In this document: one piece after another, positions 27,370 through 36,671 of the stretch | How positions within the stretch are numbered: position 1 is the stretch's first letter | Layout: every line of letters starts with the position of its first letter | NCBI GenBank assembly: GCA_963760935.1 | Contig: CAVXFB010000008.1 | Span: 682,001 to 746,000, forward strand | Direction: 5' to 3' | DNA: 64,000 nucleotides | From: CAVXFB01 sp963760935 | GTDB lineage: Bacteria > Planctomycetota > Planctomycetia > Pirellulales > Thermoguttaceae | Translations under genes and position numbers: made by a program | The notes under the pieces: model-generated | The model's input: the letters and a program-made list of their open reading frames with translations, nothing else | Databases searched by the model: none | Told to the model about the DNA's origin: nothing

Positions 27370-28764
27370 CTACAACAGGAAGACTTTAGCGATCGAGAAA
27401 TAGATGACGATGCCGGTAACGTCGACGAAAGTGGCTACGAACGGACTCGACGCGTAGCCGGGGTCGAAGCCGAGACGCTTGAAAGCCAAGGGAAGCATCG
27501 AACCGATGAGCGTGCCCCAGACGCAAATCGCCGCCACCGCCTGTGCAACCACGATCGCCATCGACCACCGGTCGACAGGCACGGTCTGCACTACCTGAGT
27601 ATGTACGCTGTTGAGCACGGACTCCGGCGTCAAGGAGGCGCGCACGAAGCCGATCACTCCTAGCGTCACCCCTAGTGACAATCCGATCAGCAACTCATGC
27701 CGAAAAGCCCTCCACCAATCGCGGGGCGAAATCTGGCCAAGGGCCAGCGCACGCGTGATCAGCGTGGCAGCCTGAGAACCCGAATTCCCACCCGTCGAAA
27801 TACACAAAGGGAGAAAGAGCGCTAGGGCCACGACGGCGGCGATTTCGTTCTCGAAGTAGGCCATCGCCGTGAACGTGAACAGTTCGGCGATGAACAAACA
27901 GGAAAGCCACGCCGCCCGCTTTCGCCACACGGTGACAAACGGCGCCTCCAAGTAATCTTCGACCATCGGCACGATACCGCTCATCTTCTGCGCGTCTTCG
28001 GTGGCCTCTTCGATCATCACGTCGATCACGTCGTCATGCGTGATGATGCCGACCAGCCGGTGCTGATCGTCCACCACCGGCAGAGCCAGTATGTCGTACT
28101 TGGCCAACTCCCGGGCGGCTTCCTCCTGATCCTCGTCGACGCGGACCGAGATCACGTCCCGCTGCATGATGTCGGTAACGCGCGTCGTCGGCTTTGCCAG
28201 GATCAAGTCGCGCAACGATACGAAACCCGTAAGATGATGCGCCTCGTCCAGCACGTAAATGGAATAGATCGTTTCTCGCGACGGGGCCTGTTGGCGCAGC
28301 AACGTGATGGCATCGCCAACGCTGACATCGGCCGGCAGGGATGCGTACTCGGTCGTCATGACGGCGCCGGCGCTTCCCTCCGGGTAGGCCAGAAGGGTGC
28401 GAATGTCCTGGCGCTCGGCCCTGGTCACAAGCGGCATCAAGCTCTCCACGACCTCGCTATCCAACTGCTTCAGCAGATCGACGCGATCGTCGGGCGACAT
28501 GGCCTCGAGCAGTTTGGACATTCGCTCGCGCCCGACGCCGCTGACCATTTCCACCTGCTTGTCGAGCGGGAAGAACGAAAACACCTCGGCTTGCCGTTCC
28601 ACCGGGGCGTAGTCCAGCAGCTTCCACGTTTCCTCGTCCGAAAGCCCCTCGGAGAAATCGGCAACGGTGGCCGGGTGCAATTCGGTCATCACCGCCGCCA
28701 GCTCGTTCTCGTCAGCGGTCGCGAGCATCTCTCGCAGTTCGGGCAGGAGCAGCGGGTTGTACAT
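27370..28764 (-). CDS. mgtE: Magnesium transporter MgtE
   Basis: MgtE is a Mg2+-gated Mg2+ channel of the inner membrane. The 464-residue protein has the superhelical N domain (about residues 1-125; DYAPVERQAEVFSFFPLDKQ), two CBS domains (about 130-255; SIYVLDEAHHLTGFVSLRDL and LPVVDDQHRLVGIITHDD), a connecting helix, and five membrane helices including the pore region LPLCISTGGNSGSQAATLIT. The ATG at 28764 has GGAGGTGATGCC directly upstream. No Mg2+ riboswitch could be recognised upstream. Confidence 0.95.
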   Translation of the reverse strand: MYNPLLLPELREMLATADENELAAVMTELHPATVADFSEGLSDEETWKLLDYAPVERQAEVFSFFPLDKQVEMVSGVGRERMSKLLEAMSPDDRVDLLKQLDSEVVESLMPLVTRAERQDIRTLLAYPEGSAGAVMTTEYASLPADVSVGDAITLLRQQAPSRETIYSIYVLDEAHHLTGFVSLRDLILAKPTTRVTDIMQRDVISVRVDEDQEEAARELAKYDILALPVVDDQHRLVGIITHDDVIDVMIEEATEDAQKMSGIVPMVEDYLEAPFVTVWRKRAAWLSCLFIAELFTFTAMAYFENEIAAVVALALFLPLCISTGGNSGSQAATLITRALALGQISPRDWWRAFRHELLIGLSLGVTLGVIGFVRASLTPESVLNSVHTQVVQTVPVDRWSMAIVVAQAVAAICVWGTLIGSMLPLAFKRLGFDPGYASSPFVATFVDVTGIVIYFSIAKVFLL

Positions 28765-28947
28765 GGCATCACCTCCAAGCTTGCGAAACACTGTGCGCCA
28801 AGCATTGTAGTCTAGCATGCGGCCAGAGGCGAGATAAGCTCGGCTGCACCGTACGGCCAACCTCTACTCTTTGGCCCGCTCGACGCCTATCTAGTCATTG
28901 CTCGATCGGTCTGATAGTGTTAGGTGATCGAGTAGCAGGAGCATATT

Positions 28948-29919
28948 ATGAAGTATCGTGTTTTCGGCAAAACCGGGTGGTCGGTGAGTGAGATCGGCTA
29001 CGGCATGTGGGGCATGGGAGGGTGGACCGGCTCCGACGATAACGAGTCCTTGCGGTCGCTGCGACTGGCCGTCGAACTGGGCTGCAATTTCTTCGATACG
29101 GCCCTGGCCTACGGCGACGGACACAGCGAGCACTTGCTGGGACAATTGTTACGCCAATGCCCGAACCAACGCATCTATACGGCGACGAAAATTCCGCCCA
29201 AGAATCACCAGTGGCCCTCCACGCGGGACTCGCGCCTGGAGGACGTTTTTCCTGCCGATTACATTCGGGCAAGCACCGAACAAAGTCTAAAAAACCTGGG
29301 CGTCGATTGCCTCGACTTGCAGCAGTTTCACGTGTGGGAAGATTCGTGGGCACACGATGAACGCTGGCAGCGCACAGTGGACGACTTGAAACGCGAAGGG
29401 CTCGTCCGTGCCATCGGTATCAGCATCAACCGCTGGGAACCGTGGAACGCCTTGAAGACCCTGCGGACGGGGCTGATCGACGCCGTGCAGGCCATCTACA
29501 ACATTTTCGATCAGGCGCCCGAGGACGAACTGTTTCCGCTGTGCCAGGAATTGAACGTTGGCGTGATCGCGCGAGTGCCTTTCGACGAAGGCACGTTGAC
29601 CGGCAAGCTAACCAGAGACTCGCACTGGCCCGAGGGGGATTGGCGCAATCTCTACTTCCTCAAGGAGAACCTCCTTCCAAGCGTTGAGCGGGCCGATCGG
29701 CTGAAGCCGCTGGCGCCCAGTGGTATGACGATGCCCGAGATGGCCCTGCGGTGGATATTGGCCAATCCGGCCGTGTCTACCATTATCCCCGGCATGCGAA
29801 AAGCAGCAAACGTCCGCAGTAACGTGGCTGCCAGCGATGGGCGTCGGCTGACTCCTGAGCTGATGCAGGAACTGAAAGAACACCGTTGGGACCGCGCCCC
29901 GACCGAGTGGTCGCAATAG
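28948..29919 (+). CDS. Aldo/keto reductase
   Basis: This 323-residue NADPH-dependent oxidoreductase has the AKR fold. The N-terminus MKYRVFGKTGWSVSEIGYGM is typical. The catalytic tetrad can be placed: Asp and Tyr in FFDTALAYGDGHSE, Lys in YTATKIPP, and His in LQQFHVW. The C-terminal cofactor-binding region is ALRWILANPAVSTIIPGMRK. CAGGAGCATATT precedes the ATG. The substrate is unknown. It stands alone, divergent from mgtE. Confidence 0.92.
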   Translation: MKYRVFGKTGWSVSEIGYGMWGMGGWTGSDDNESLRSLRLAVELGCNFFDTALAYGDGHSEHLLGQLLRQCPNQRIYTATKIPPKNHQWPSTRDSRLEDVFPADYIRASTEQSLKNLGVDCLDLQQFHVWEDSWAHDERWQRTVDDLKREGLVRAIGISINRWEPWNALKTLRTGLIDAVQAIYNIFDQAPEDELFPLCQELNVGVIARVPFDEGTLTGKLTRDSHWPEGDWRNLYFLKENLLPSVERADRLKPLAPSGMTMPEMALRWILANPAVSTIIPGMRKAANVRSNVAASDGRRLTPELMQELKEHRWDRAPTEWSQ

Positions 29920-30164
29920 TAGCCAAGCGATTGCGTCTTTCGGTATGCCGCCACCAACCGCCATGAAAGCGGTTGCAGTTGTGCCGGTGCGTTTGTGCCG
30001 AACACCGGTAGCGGATTGGCAAATTCGGTTAAGAACGCCAGTTTTTACGGTCACATGCACACGCATCCCCTCCTTAGGGCAGCGATTCAGCCCTCCACTG
30101 ACAGATTTCATACATACTGAGGGTAATTGCCAGCCGATGCCTCTGACTGCGGCACCCAAGCGCG
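29920..30164. other. Intergenic stretch upstream of the 152 bp element
   Basis: I see no gene or regulatory site here. It leads into the repeat at 30165-30316; together with the DNA up to 30406 it forms a non-coding interval of about 490 bp. Confidence 0.5.
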
Positions 30165-30316
30165 GCGCAGTAATTTCGCGTGGTCAATCTGGGCAAGTTC
30201 GCACGTTTAGAAGCTGCCGGCAAAGCAGGTCACTAAAGGGCCGACGTTCCGTCGGCTGCTAAACGAGTGCGGCTGACGGCGGCTATTTGCCACACCGCCA
30301 TAATCCGTTACTGCGC
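30165..30316. repeat. 152 bp MITE-like dispersed element, copy 1
   Basis: The element begins GCGCAGTAATTT and ends GTTACTGCGC, giving imperfect terminal inverted repeats. Its interior includes TGGTCAATCTGGGCAAGTTC, GGGCCGACGTTCCGTCGGC and CTAAACGAGTGCGGCTGACG. A copy of the same length and high identity is at 63443-63594. It has no coding potential of its own. Confidence 0.8.
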
Positions 30317-30406
30317 CTCCAGGCGCGCGGCATGTTGACTACGACTTCATCCTGTGCAAAGATAGTCAGTTTGCGCGGTCCGTATCGATAGCTACGAGGA
30401 TTAGTT

Positions 30407-31006
30407 ATGGGAAATATTGAGCAACACAAAGGACAGTCCATGCTCGCCGATCCGCCCACCGCTTCCACACGGCCGGCTGGAGCGCGGGCCGCTGGGAGCA
30501 TGCAGGCTCGGACCAACTTTTGCGACGCCTGGCCGAAACAATTCCACGAACCAACCCGGCATCCGACGCCGGCCGTAAGCAGCCGATCGTGGTCGGACGC
30601 CGTTCGACAGTCGAGGGCGCTGTTCGTGATGAAGGTCATTTGGGCATCCACCTGGAGCGTTTGGGGGCTGGGCATCGGGACCATCGGCCTCCTAACCGGC
30701 GGTGGCGTTCGCCGAAGCGGGCGAATCCTGGAATTCTGGGGCGGCTTTCTCCCCATGTTCCTTAAGTACTTTCCTTTCATTGCCGGCTCGCCGGTCGCCA
30801 CTTTTGGGCACGTTGTTGTAGGCAGATGCGAGCGACATCTCGACGCCTGTCGGCCACACCAATTGATCCACGTACAACAGTATGAGCGCTGGGGACCGCT
30901 GTTCATTCCTACGTACTTGGGATGGTGGTTTGTGCTGTGGTGCTGCGGCAAACGGCCGTATTACGACAATCCCTTTGAGCGCGAAGCCTTCGACCGGACA
31001 ATGTAG
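30407..31006 (+). CDS. Conserved membrane protein with HxxxH-type motif, function unknown
   Basis: This 199-residue open frame starts with about 75 poorly structured residues. The part that looks conserved begins near residue 75 (MKVIWASTWSVWGLGIGTIG, ATG at 30629), with membrane helices and the motif HQLIHVQQYERWGPLFIPTY, then YYDNPFEREAFDR. I recall proteins of this shape in planctomycetes. The histidines look like a degenerate metalloprotease-type motif, but the catalytic Glu is missing, so activity is doubtful. GAGGATTAGTT precedes the 30407 ATG. The next gene starts two bases after its stop codon, so the two are translated together. Confidence 0.65.
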   Translation: MGNIEQHKGQSMLADPPTASTRPAGARAAGSMQARTNFCDAWPKQFHEPTRHPTPAVSSRSWSDAVRQSRALFVMKVIWASTWSVWGLGIGTIGLLTGGGVRRSGRILEFWGGFLPMFLKYFPFIAGSPVATFGHVVVGRCERHLDACRPHQLIHVQQYERWGPLFIPTYLGWWFVLWCCGKRPYYDNPFEREAFDRTM

Positions 31007-31008
31007 CG

Positions 31009-32382
31009 ATGGTCGATCCGTCCGCGGCGGCTCTCTTTCCGTTGCCGCTGACCACTTTTGAGAAATACATGCTCTTGGATGATCGTCCCGATTATCCAAT
31101 GGCCTATGCGATTCGACTGAAGCTAACGGGGGAAGTGCTTCGTTCGGCATTTGATTCGGCGCTTGAGGAAGCACTGTCGCGTCACCCGCTGCTGTGCGCC
31201 GTGGTCGATCGGTCGGCGCGAAGCGGCCCCGTCTGGAGGCTTGCGAAAGAGCAGCGGCCGATCGTCGATTGGGACGCGATCGGCGTCTCTATCGAAAGTC
31301 CTCACGGTGAAAGGATCGACTTGACCGCCGAGGTTGGCCTCCGCGTTTGGGTGCGGCAGGCCAATGGTGCGGTCGAACTTACGCTGCAATTGCACCACGC
31401 GTGTTGCGACGGGATTGGCTCTCTTCGCTTTGTGGGCGACCTTCTGGCTGCCTACGGCATGCGCACTGCGACGGCCGGATGCCGCCCGACGCTTCATCCG
31501 TGCGATCCAACGAGCCTGCTACGGCGCGGGCAGTCTGCCCCCAAGATACCATCACAAGAACATCGCTCCAGGGCGGTCTGGGCTAGCATCCGCGACAGCG
31601 CCAGGTGGTTAGTGCGGAAGCCGGCAATCCTTCATCCAAGAATCGCGGAATCCTCCGCTACTCCTGAGTCGATTCCATTTTTGGGGCTGTTCTGTCACAC
31701 CTTCGATCAGGCAGAGGCAGACCGACTCCGCCAAGTGGGACGGCAGCAGGGCGTAACGGTCAACGATCTCTTGCTGCGGGACATGCTGCAAACCCTGCAA
31801 CAGTGGCGAGCGGAGCAGGCGCCGGAGCCCGCGAATCGTTGGCTGCGGATTGCAATTCCCGTCAATCTGAGATCCGGCGACGACAATCACATGTCGGCGG
31901 CCAATTGCGTAAGCTACACATTTGTCACACGCCACGGGACCCAGTGCCACGACTCGCAGGAACTGTTGCAAGGCGTTCATCAGGAAATGGACGCGGCCAC
32001 GCGCAATCGGCGAAGTTCGATGTTCCTGCGCAGCTTCCGATCGATGGAACGCATCCCCGGAGCGATAACACTCTACACACGTCCGAACCGTTGCTTTGCC
32101 ACGACCGTGCTGTCGAACCTGGGCGATGTGAGTTGGCACTTTGGCGCGGAGTTCCCGTGCGAGTCGGGCAAGATCGTTGCCGGCAACCTGGTGTTAGACG
32201 ACATTTTCGGCGCGCCGCCCATTCGTGCCAACACGCGGGCCGCCCTTATGATCGGTCGCTACGGCGGCCGTCTCTGGGTTTGTGTCCGCTGCGACCCGCG
32301 CGCGTTCACGGCGGACGACGCCCGAGAACTGCTCGCGGCTTACGTCGACCGCGTCACGAGCACAGTCGGCCGGGCCGCCTAA
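31009..32382 (+). CDS. Condensation-domain / acyltransferase-like protein
   Basis: This 457-residue protein resembles the NRPS condensation / wax-ester-synthase acyltransferase superfamily. The hallmark HHxxxDG motif is present at residues 129-135 (LQLHHACCDGIGSLRF). The N-terminal FEKYMLLDDRPDYPMAYAIR and the late IAIPVNLRSGDDNHMSAANC also fit. It stands alone, with no adenylation or carrier domain nearby, so it is likely to use an acyl-CoA or another carrier. It is coupled to the upstream membrane protein gene. Confidence 0.75.
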   Translation: MVDPSAAALFPLPLTTFEKYMLLDDRPDYPMAYAIRLKLTGEVLRSAFDSALEEALSRHPLLCAVVDRSARSGPVWRLAKEQRPIVDWDAIGVSIESPHGERIDLTAEVGLRVWVRQANGAVELTLQLHHACCDGIGSLRFVGDLLAAYGMRTATAGCRPTLHPCDPTSLLRRGQSAPKIPSQEHRSRAVWASIRDSARWLVRKPAILHPRIAESSATPESIPFLGLFCHTFDQAEADRLRQVGRQQGVTVNDLLLRDMLQTLQQWRAEQAPEPANRWLRIAIPVNLRSGDDNHMSAANCVSYTFVTRHGTQCHDSQELLQGVHQEMDAATRNRRSSMFLRSFRSMERIPGAITLYTRPNRCFATTVLSNLGDVSWHFGAEFPCESGKIVAGNLVLDDIFGAPPIRANTRAALMIGRYGGRLWVCVRCDPRAFTADDARELLAAYVDRVTSTVGRAA

Positions 32383-32557
32383 CAGACCGATGTCGGGAGC
32401 AACCCGTTTCGGCGCGCTCTATAGCCTCGGCACGGTAGACCATGGTTGCCGCGCAGCGACTCCCTGCAAGAGGCAGTTCAGTTGACGACGGACACCGGGT
32501 AGGGGGATTGTCGGGGCGGCATGGTGGAGGTACACTCAAAATGAGGGGTGTTTGCCA

Positions 32558-32987
32558 ATGCGAGTCTACTTGGACAACTGCTGCTTCAACCGCCCGTTCG
32601 ACGATCAGTAACGGGCAAGGGTTCGCCTTGAAGCCGAGGCCAAGCTAGAAATACAGCAGCGTATCAAGGACAAGGCAATAGAATTGGCGTGGTCTTACGT
32701 ATTGGACTACGAAAGCCAAGCGAATCCGTTTGAAGAACGGCGCGATGTGGTCACCCGGTGGAAGACGGTGGCGATGGTGGACGTGGAGGAAACGGAGGCC
32801 ATCATTCAAAAAGCCCACGAGATTGCCGGCCGCGGCTTGCGCGAAAGACGCCCTGCATGTCGCATGCGCGATGGCGGCCGGCTGCGACTTTTTCTTGACG
32901 ACCGACGACCTTGTTGTAAAAAGAATGCGGGGATATGCCGGAATTGTCGTAGTGGACCCCACGCAATTCATTGTTGAGGTGGAATGA
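32558..32987 (+). pseudogene. PIN-domain toxin-like protein, disrupted
   Basis: The protein can be read as MRVYLDNCCFNRPFDDQ, then a TAA stop at 32609, then in the same frame VRLEAEAKLEIQQRIKD and SYVLDYESQANPFEERRD. A frameshift near 32845 leads to KDALHVACAMAAGCDFFLTT and DDLVVKRM. Acidic residues typical of the PIN nuclease site are visible (YLD near the start, KDALHVA and the TTDD motif). A substitution at the stop and an indel in CGCG would restore a complete protein of about 142 residues. The stop codon overlaps the next gene as ATGA. It is either decayed or mis-sequenced. Confidence 0.75.
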
Positions 32988-33184
32988 TGATTACTGACAC
33001 CGAGATCAAGGCCACGGGCTTCCGTGCGTTGGTTGCGGCTCTGGGCGAGGTGCAAGCTGAGAAGTTCATTGCCCTGATCCAACGCGAACCGTTCGACTAC
33101 ACCCGCTGGCAACAGACACTCTGGCCGGATCGCAGCATCGAGGAAATCAGTCAGGCGGCCATGAAGCACCGGCGAGGAAGTTGA
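32984..33184 (+). CDS. Putative antitoxin-like small protein
   Basis: This 66-residue protein begins MMITDTEIKATGFRALVAAL and has EKFIALIQREPFDYTRWQQT and a helical end. I recall similar small proteins next to PIN-domain genes. Its ATG overlaps the stop codon of the PIN gene. The order here is toxin first and partner second, opposite to many VapBC pairs. It lacks a recognisable DNA-binding motif, so the antitoxin role is inferred from position. Confidence 0.65.
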   Translation: MMITDTEIKATGFRALVAALGEVQAEKFIALIQREPFDYTRWQQTLWPDRSIEEISQAAMKHRRGS

Positions 33185-33227
33185 AACTTGCTGGCGTCCC
33201 CGTTTCGACTCTGGCTGTGACTAGGAT

Positions 33228-33563
33228 ATGTTCCCGAAGCGTCAGTCACGTCCGTGTGGTCCGTTTGTCTCCTTCCTTTTGGTGTGGAACGGTCTCGGGG
33301 CACTTTGTACGCTTCTTCTTATGGCGTATTTCGCATTGCGGGAGCAGCAGTCCAACGGGTCCTTGATCATCACTTGGAGCGTTGTGTCAGCCGGGTTGTG
33401 GTTCTTTTCTCTGCCGTTCACTACGCTCTTGGTGACGATTGACCTCTGGCCGATTCGAAAGACTGCCAAGGGGGCTGCGCTGCTTCTGCACTCTCTGTTA
33501 GCTCTTGTTGCGTGGCTCTACCCGATAGTGTGGTTTGTGGGACTTACGTATGAGCAATATTAG
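33228..33563 (+). CDS. Small integral membrane protein, function unknown
   Basis: This 111-residue protein has three hydrophobic segments (FVSFLLVWNGLGALCTLLLM, SLIITWSVVSAGLWFFSLPF, and LLLHSLLALVAWLYPIVWFV). I do not recognise a family. It ends 12 bp before the stop of the convergent GH5 gene. The ATG has only a weak ribosome binding site. Confidence 0.55.
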   Translation: MFPKRQSRPCGPFVSFLLVWNGLGALCTLLLMAYFALREQQSNGSLIITWSVVSAGLWFFSLPFTTLLVTIDLWPIRKTAKGAALLLHSLLALVAWLYPIVWFVGLTYEQY

Positions 33564-33575
33564 AGTCGGGTTGTC

Positions 33576-35102
33576 TCACCGTCCCAGGAGCGCCTTCTTC
33601 AGCGGCTCGATCCACTCTTGGCGCTTCGGATCGTAAACGCCGAAGCCGGAGCAGAACTCCCAATAGCCAAAGCCCATCTTGCGTTTCACGGCCTCGTCGG
33701 CGACAAAGCGGGTCCAGCGGGCGCACGATTCCAAATCGGCCTTTTCGTAGGCGCCGAACTCACCAAGGTACAATGGCCGGCGATGTTGGACCGCCCAGGC
33801 GATGGCCGTGTCCAGATCGCGAATGATGGCCTCTTGTTCTTGCTTCGTGCCGGTCCATTTCGTTCCCAGCCATTTTCGCGACTCTGGCCCGGCCCAACTT
33901 GCCCCTTGGTGTGTGAACTGGAAGGGGCTGTAGTAGTGTACCGTGACGACCAGATTCCGATCGGCTTCGGGCAAGCGAAGGCTCGCCAGATCGGCGATGC
34001 TGTTCCAACCGACGGGGCCCACGACAATTTTGCGCGTCGGGTTGCTGCGCCGCACGACGGCAATCGCGTCGGCCGCTAATCGATTCCACTTGTCGCTCGT
34101 CAACTTTCCCATTGGTTCGTTGAGCAGTTCCAGAGCCAATGCCGGCGGATAGTCCGCGTAGTGCTCGGCGATTTGTCGCCAGAGAGCCAGGAATCGCTCG
34201 CGGTGCTTATCGGGATTGTTCGTGAGGGCGTCGTAATGGTGCACATTGACGATCGGCGTTAGCTTCCACTTGATCGCTTGATCGACGGCCCAGTCCACGC
34301 GTTGGAAGAACTTTGGATCGATCCGATACGGCGGCGCGTCCTCGGCGTAGTCCGACCACCGGACGGGTATTCGCACCGAATCGAAGCCGGCCGCCTTGAT
34401 GAGCTCGAAATATTCCTCCTTCAAGACGACGCCCCAATTGGCGCGAGCCGGGCTTTCGAGCGCATTGCCGAGGTTCACACCGCGCCCGAAGACCGGCTGC
34501 AATTGCCGGAAGAAAGGAGTGGCAAAGACCGCCTTCATGCGACTGCGATCAAAGGGCACCGCCCGGATGTTTTCGACCATAAACCGGTGCGAGCGTCCGG
34601 GGCGGTCCAAGAAAATCTTGACCGAGACGATGTTCTTCACGTCGATTGGGTGGTTCAGTTCAGAGTGCCACATGCCAAATGGCAGGACAAGCGTCGTCCG
34701 GTCGTTCGGACCCACGGTGACCGATGCCACGTTGCAGTGCTGCCGCGCATCGGCCCCGGGGTTATTGATGGCCAAGAGCACGCGAACAGCCACATCTTGC
34801 GGATTGCGAACGTCCATCGCGACGGCGTCGAACCCGCTCAGATCCCACTTCGCTCCGCGCGGCTCGATGACAACTTCCGGCCAGTCTGCCGTAGCGTCGG
34901 TTGTAATTTGCAAACTTCTGCGGCCATCGATAGTTATCGGGTCTGCTTTCGCCTGGTTCGAGCGGAGCCTAAAGGCCGTGCTATCGTTGAAATTGACGAC
35001 TTCTCGCGGAGCAGGCGAATCGGCCCCGAATGCGATTGCCGGCAGCAAAGCGCAAACGGCAAAGGCGCTTTGCCTCAACACATTCTGGAACTCGTATCGC
35101 AT
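33576..35102 (-). CDS. Secreted GH5-family glycoside hydrolase (cellulase-like)
   Basis: This 508-residue protein has a signal peptide (QSAFAVCALLPAIAFGADS), an N-terminal beta-sandwich of about 170 residues that looks like a carbohydrate-binding or CBM11-like domain, and a GH5 TIM barrel. In the barrel the acid/base glutamate is in LALELLNEPMGK and the nucleophile in LYLGEFGAYE. RGVNLGNALESPA and FDSVRIPVRWSDYAED are typical family stretches. The ATG at 35102 gives MRYEFQNVLRQ with AAGGAGAAGCG upstream. It follows the histone-deacetylase-like gene by 98 bp. Confidence 0.93.
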   Translation of the reverse strand: MRYEFQNVLRQSAFAVCALLPAIAFGADSPAPREVVNFNDSTAFRLRSNQAKADPITIDGRRSLQITTDATADWPEVVIEPRGAKWDLSGFDAVAMDVRNPQDVAVRVLLAINNPGADARQHCNVASVTVGPNDRTTLVLPFGMWHSELNHPIDVKNIVSVKIFLDRPGRSHRFMVENIRAVPFDRSRMKAVFATPFFRQLQPVFGRGVNLGNALESPARANWGVVLKEEYFELIKAAGFDSVRIPVRWSDYAEDAPPYRIDPKFFQRVDWAVDQAIKWKLTPIVNVHHYDALTNNPDKHRERFLALWRQIAEHYADYPPALALELLNEPMGKLTSDKWNRLAADAIAVVRRSNPTRKIVVGPVGWNSIADLASLRLPEADRNLVVTVHYYSPFQFTHQGASWAGPESRKWLGTKWTGTKQEQEAIIRDLDTAIAWAVQHRRPLYLGEFGAYEKADLESCARWTRFVADEAVKRKMGFGYWEFCSGFGVYDPKRQEWIEPLKKALLGR

Positions 35103-35200
35103 CGTCGCTTCTCCTTTCGCCCTTTCGTGATCTCTTGAGGCCACACGTGAAGGAATCGCGAAACCGCGAAAGGGCAAAATCGCGAAAGATAAGGATTGGG

Positions 35201-36307
35201 CTAACCCTGCTGCAACCGTCCACAATGGGCAGCGGCCGCGGCGGCCAAGCCGCGTAGGTTGTAGCCGCCTTCCAGGATCGAAACGACGCGCCCACCGGCG
35301 TGCTCGCGGGCAATCTCCAGCACCAGCGTGGTCAGATCGATGTAGTCTTCATCGCTGAGCGTAAGTCGTCCGAGCGGATCGCCGTGGCGCGCATCGAATC
35401 CGGCCGAGACGATCACCAATTCCGGTTTGAAACGGTGGGCCGCGGGAATCAATATGTGGTCGAAAGCGCCCAGGAATTCCTCCCGGCCCGAGCCGCTGGG
35501 CAACGGGCAATTGGCCGTCGTGCCGCGCCCCCGGCCCTGTCCCTTCTCGTCGCGATTGCCAGTCCAGGGATACCAGGGCGACTCGTGGGTGCTGAAGTAG
35601 AATACCGAGTCGTCCTCGTAAAAAATATCCTGCGTGCCGTTTCCGTGATGCACGTCCCAATCGACGATCAGCACTTTGCCGACGTGATACTGCTTTTGGG
35701 CAAAGCGGGCGGCAATGGCAGCGTTGTTGAAGATGCAGAAGCCCATGCCGCGTTCCGCCGTGGCGTGATGCCCTGGCGGCCGCGTAATGCAGAAGGCATT
35801 TTGCGCTCGTCCGCTCATCACGGCTTGCACTCCGGCGCAGGCAGCGCCCGCCGCGTGATACGCCCCTTCGAGCGAACGGCGGCAAACGTAGGTATCACCC
35901 GTGCTCAGCCGGCTGGCTCCCGACAGAATTTCCTGCTTCGCCCGGGCAATGTAGGCGGGCGTGTGACAGGCGACAACCTCTTCATCCGTCGCGGCGCGAG
36001 AGGGGAAACGTTTTAGCCGTGAGAAATAGTTGCTCTTGCCGATCGAGCCCAGCACTGCGCCGAAGCGTGGTGGACACTCTGGCCGTCTGCCGCCGGGCGC
36101 GTGGTACTGGCACACTTCGTCGTAGACCAGCGCGGTTGGCGGATGATTGTGCGACAGCCGTTGCTGCGGAAACAGCATCGCACTGGCCGATTGCCCCAGC
36201 ATCGTCGAGGCGCCCACGCCGAATCCGGCCATCTTCAGAAATTGACGTCGCGTGGCCAGCGGCGTCGTTTCAGGGCAGCGCACAACGAGGTCGCCGTCCA
36301 CGATCAT
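35201..36307 (-). CDS. Histone deacetylase-fold amidohydrolase with Tat signal
   Basis: This 368-residue protein belongs to the HDAC / acetoin-utilisation (AcuC) / acetylpolyamine amidohydrolase superfamily. The active-site motifs are intact: RPPGHHATAERGMGFCIFNN (twin histidines, about 180-181), the zinc ligands in VDWDVHHGNGTQDIFY, SAGFDARHGDPLG, and LEGGYNLRG. The N-terminus has a twin-arginine signal (TRRQFLKMAGFGVGAS), so the enzyme is probably exported folded. The ATG at 36307 has GGGGAG upstream. Exported HDAC-fold enzymes are unusual and the substrate is unknown. Confidence 0.9.
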   Translation of the reverse strand: MIVDGDLVVRCPETTPLATRRQFLKMAGFGVGASTMLGQSASAMLFPQQRLSHNHPPTALVYDEVCQYHAPGGRRPECPPRFGAVLGSIGKSNYFSRLKRFPSRAATDEEVVACHTPAYIARAKQEILSGASRLSTGDTYVCRRSLEGAYHAAGAACAGVQAVMSGRAQNAFCITRPPGHHATAERGMGFCIFNNAAIAARFAQKQYHVGKVLIVDWDVHHGNGTQDIFYEDDSVFYFSTHESPWYPWTGNRDEKGQGRGRGTTANCPLPSGSGREEFLGAFDHILIPAAHRFKPELVIVSAGFDARHGDPLGRLTLSDEDYIDLTTLVLEIAREHAGGRVVSILEGGYNLRGLAAAAAAHCGRLQQG

Positions 36308-36671
36308 ACTCCCCGCAGGTTGTCGGCACGCGTCAGTAACGGCGCCGACCCACTTGCCGTAGCGGACCAACAGGCCCTTGTAAGGTGTGACCCGGGCGGG
36401 GCCGAACGCAGAGTCCCGACCCCTCCCGACGATTGATTATATCGTCGAACCCACGCCGACGTGAAGAGGCACATCGCCGCCATTGAAGAAATCGGATCTT
36501 AGCGGATGATCGCGCGGGTGAAATCATGGTGTCGTGGTACGAGTTCCCCCGATCCATTCCACCCGAATTCGGGAGTCAACGACCATTGCCGAGGCACAGG
36601 GGCAATTACCCATCCAATTGTTGCCCGAGGCCAGTCGACACCGGCCTTGACGGGTGTCGGCACATTCTTGG
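36308..36671. other. Intergenic stretch without recognised features
   Basis: It separates the start of the histone-deacetylase-like gene from the end of the NagX-like gene. No open frame with recognisable protein content, no strong hairpin and no known motif were seen. Confidence 0.5.

Noticed and set aside
28765..28947. Possible Mg2+ riboswitch (M-box or ykoK type) upstream of mgtE
   Set aside because: The leader between 28765 and 28947 is short and I could not match the conserved M-box core.
29945..30262. A 105-codon frame running into the 152 bp element
   Set aside because: Its end is the repeat itself, and the two copies of the repeat sit in unrelated frames.
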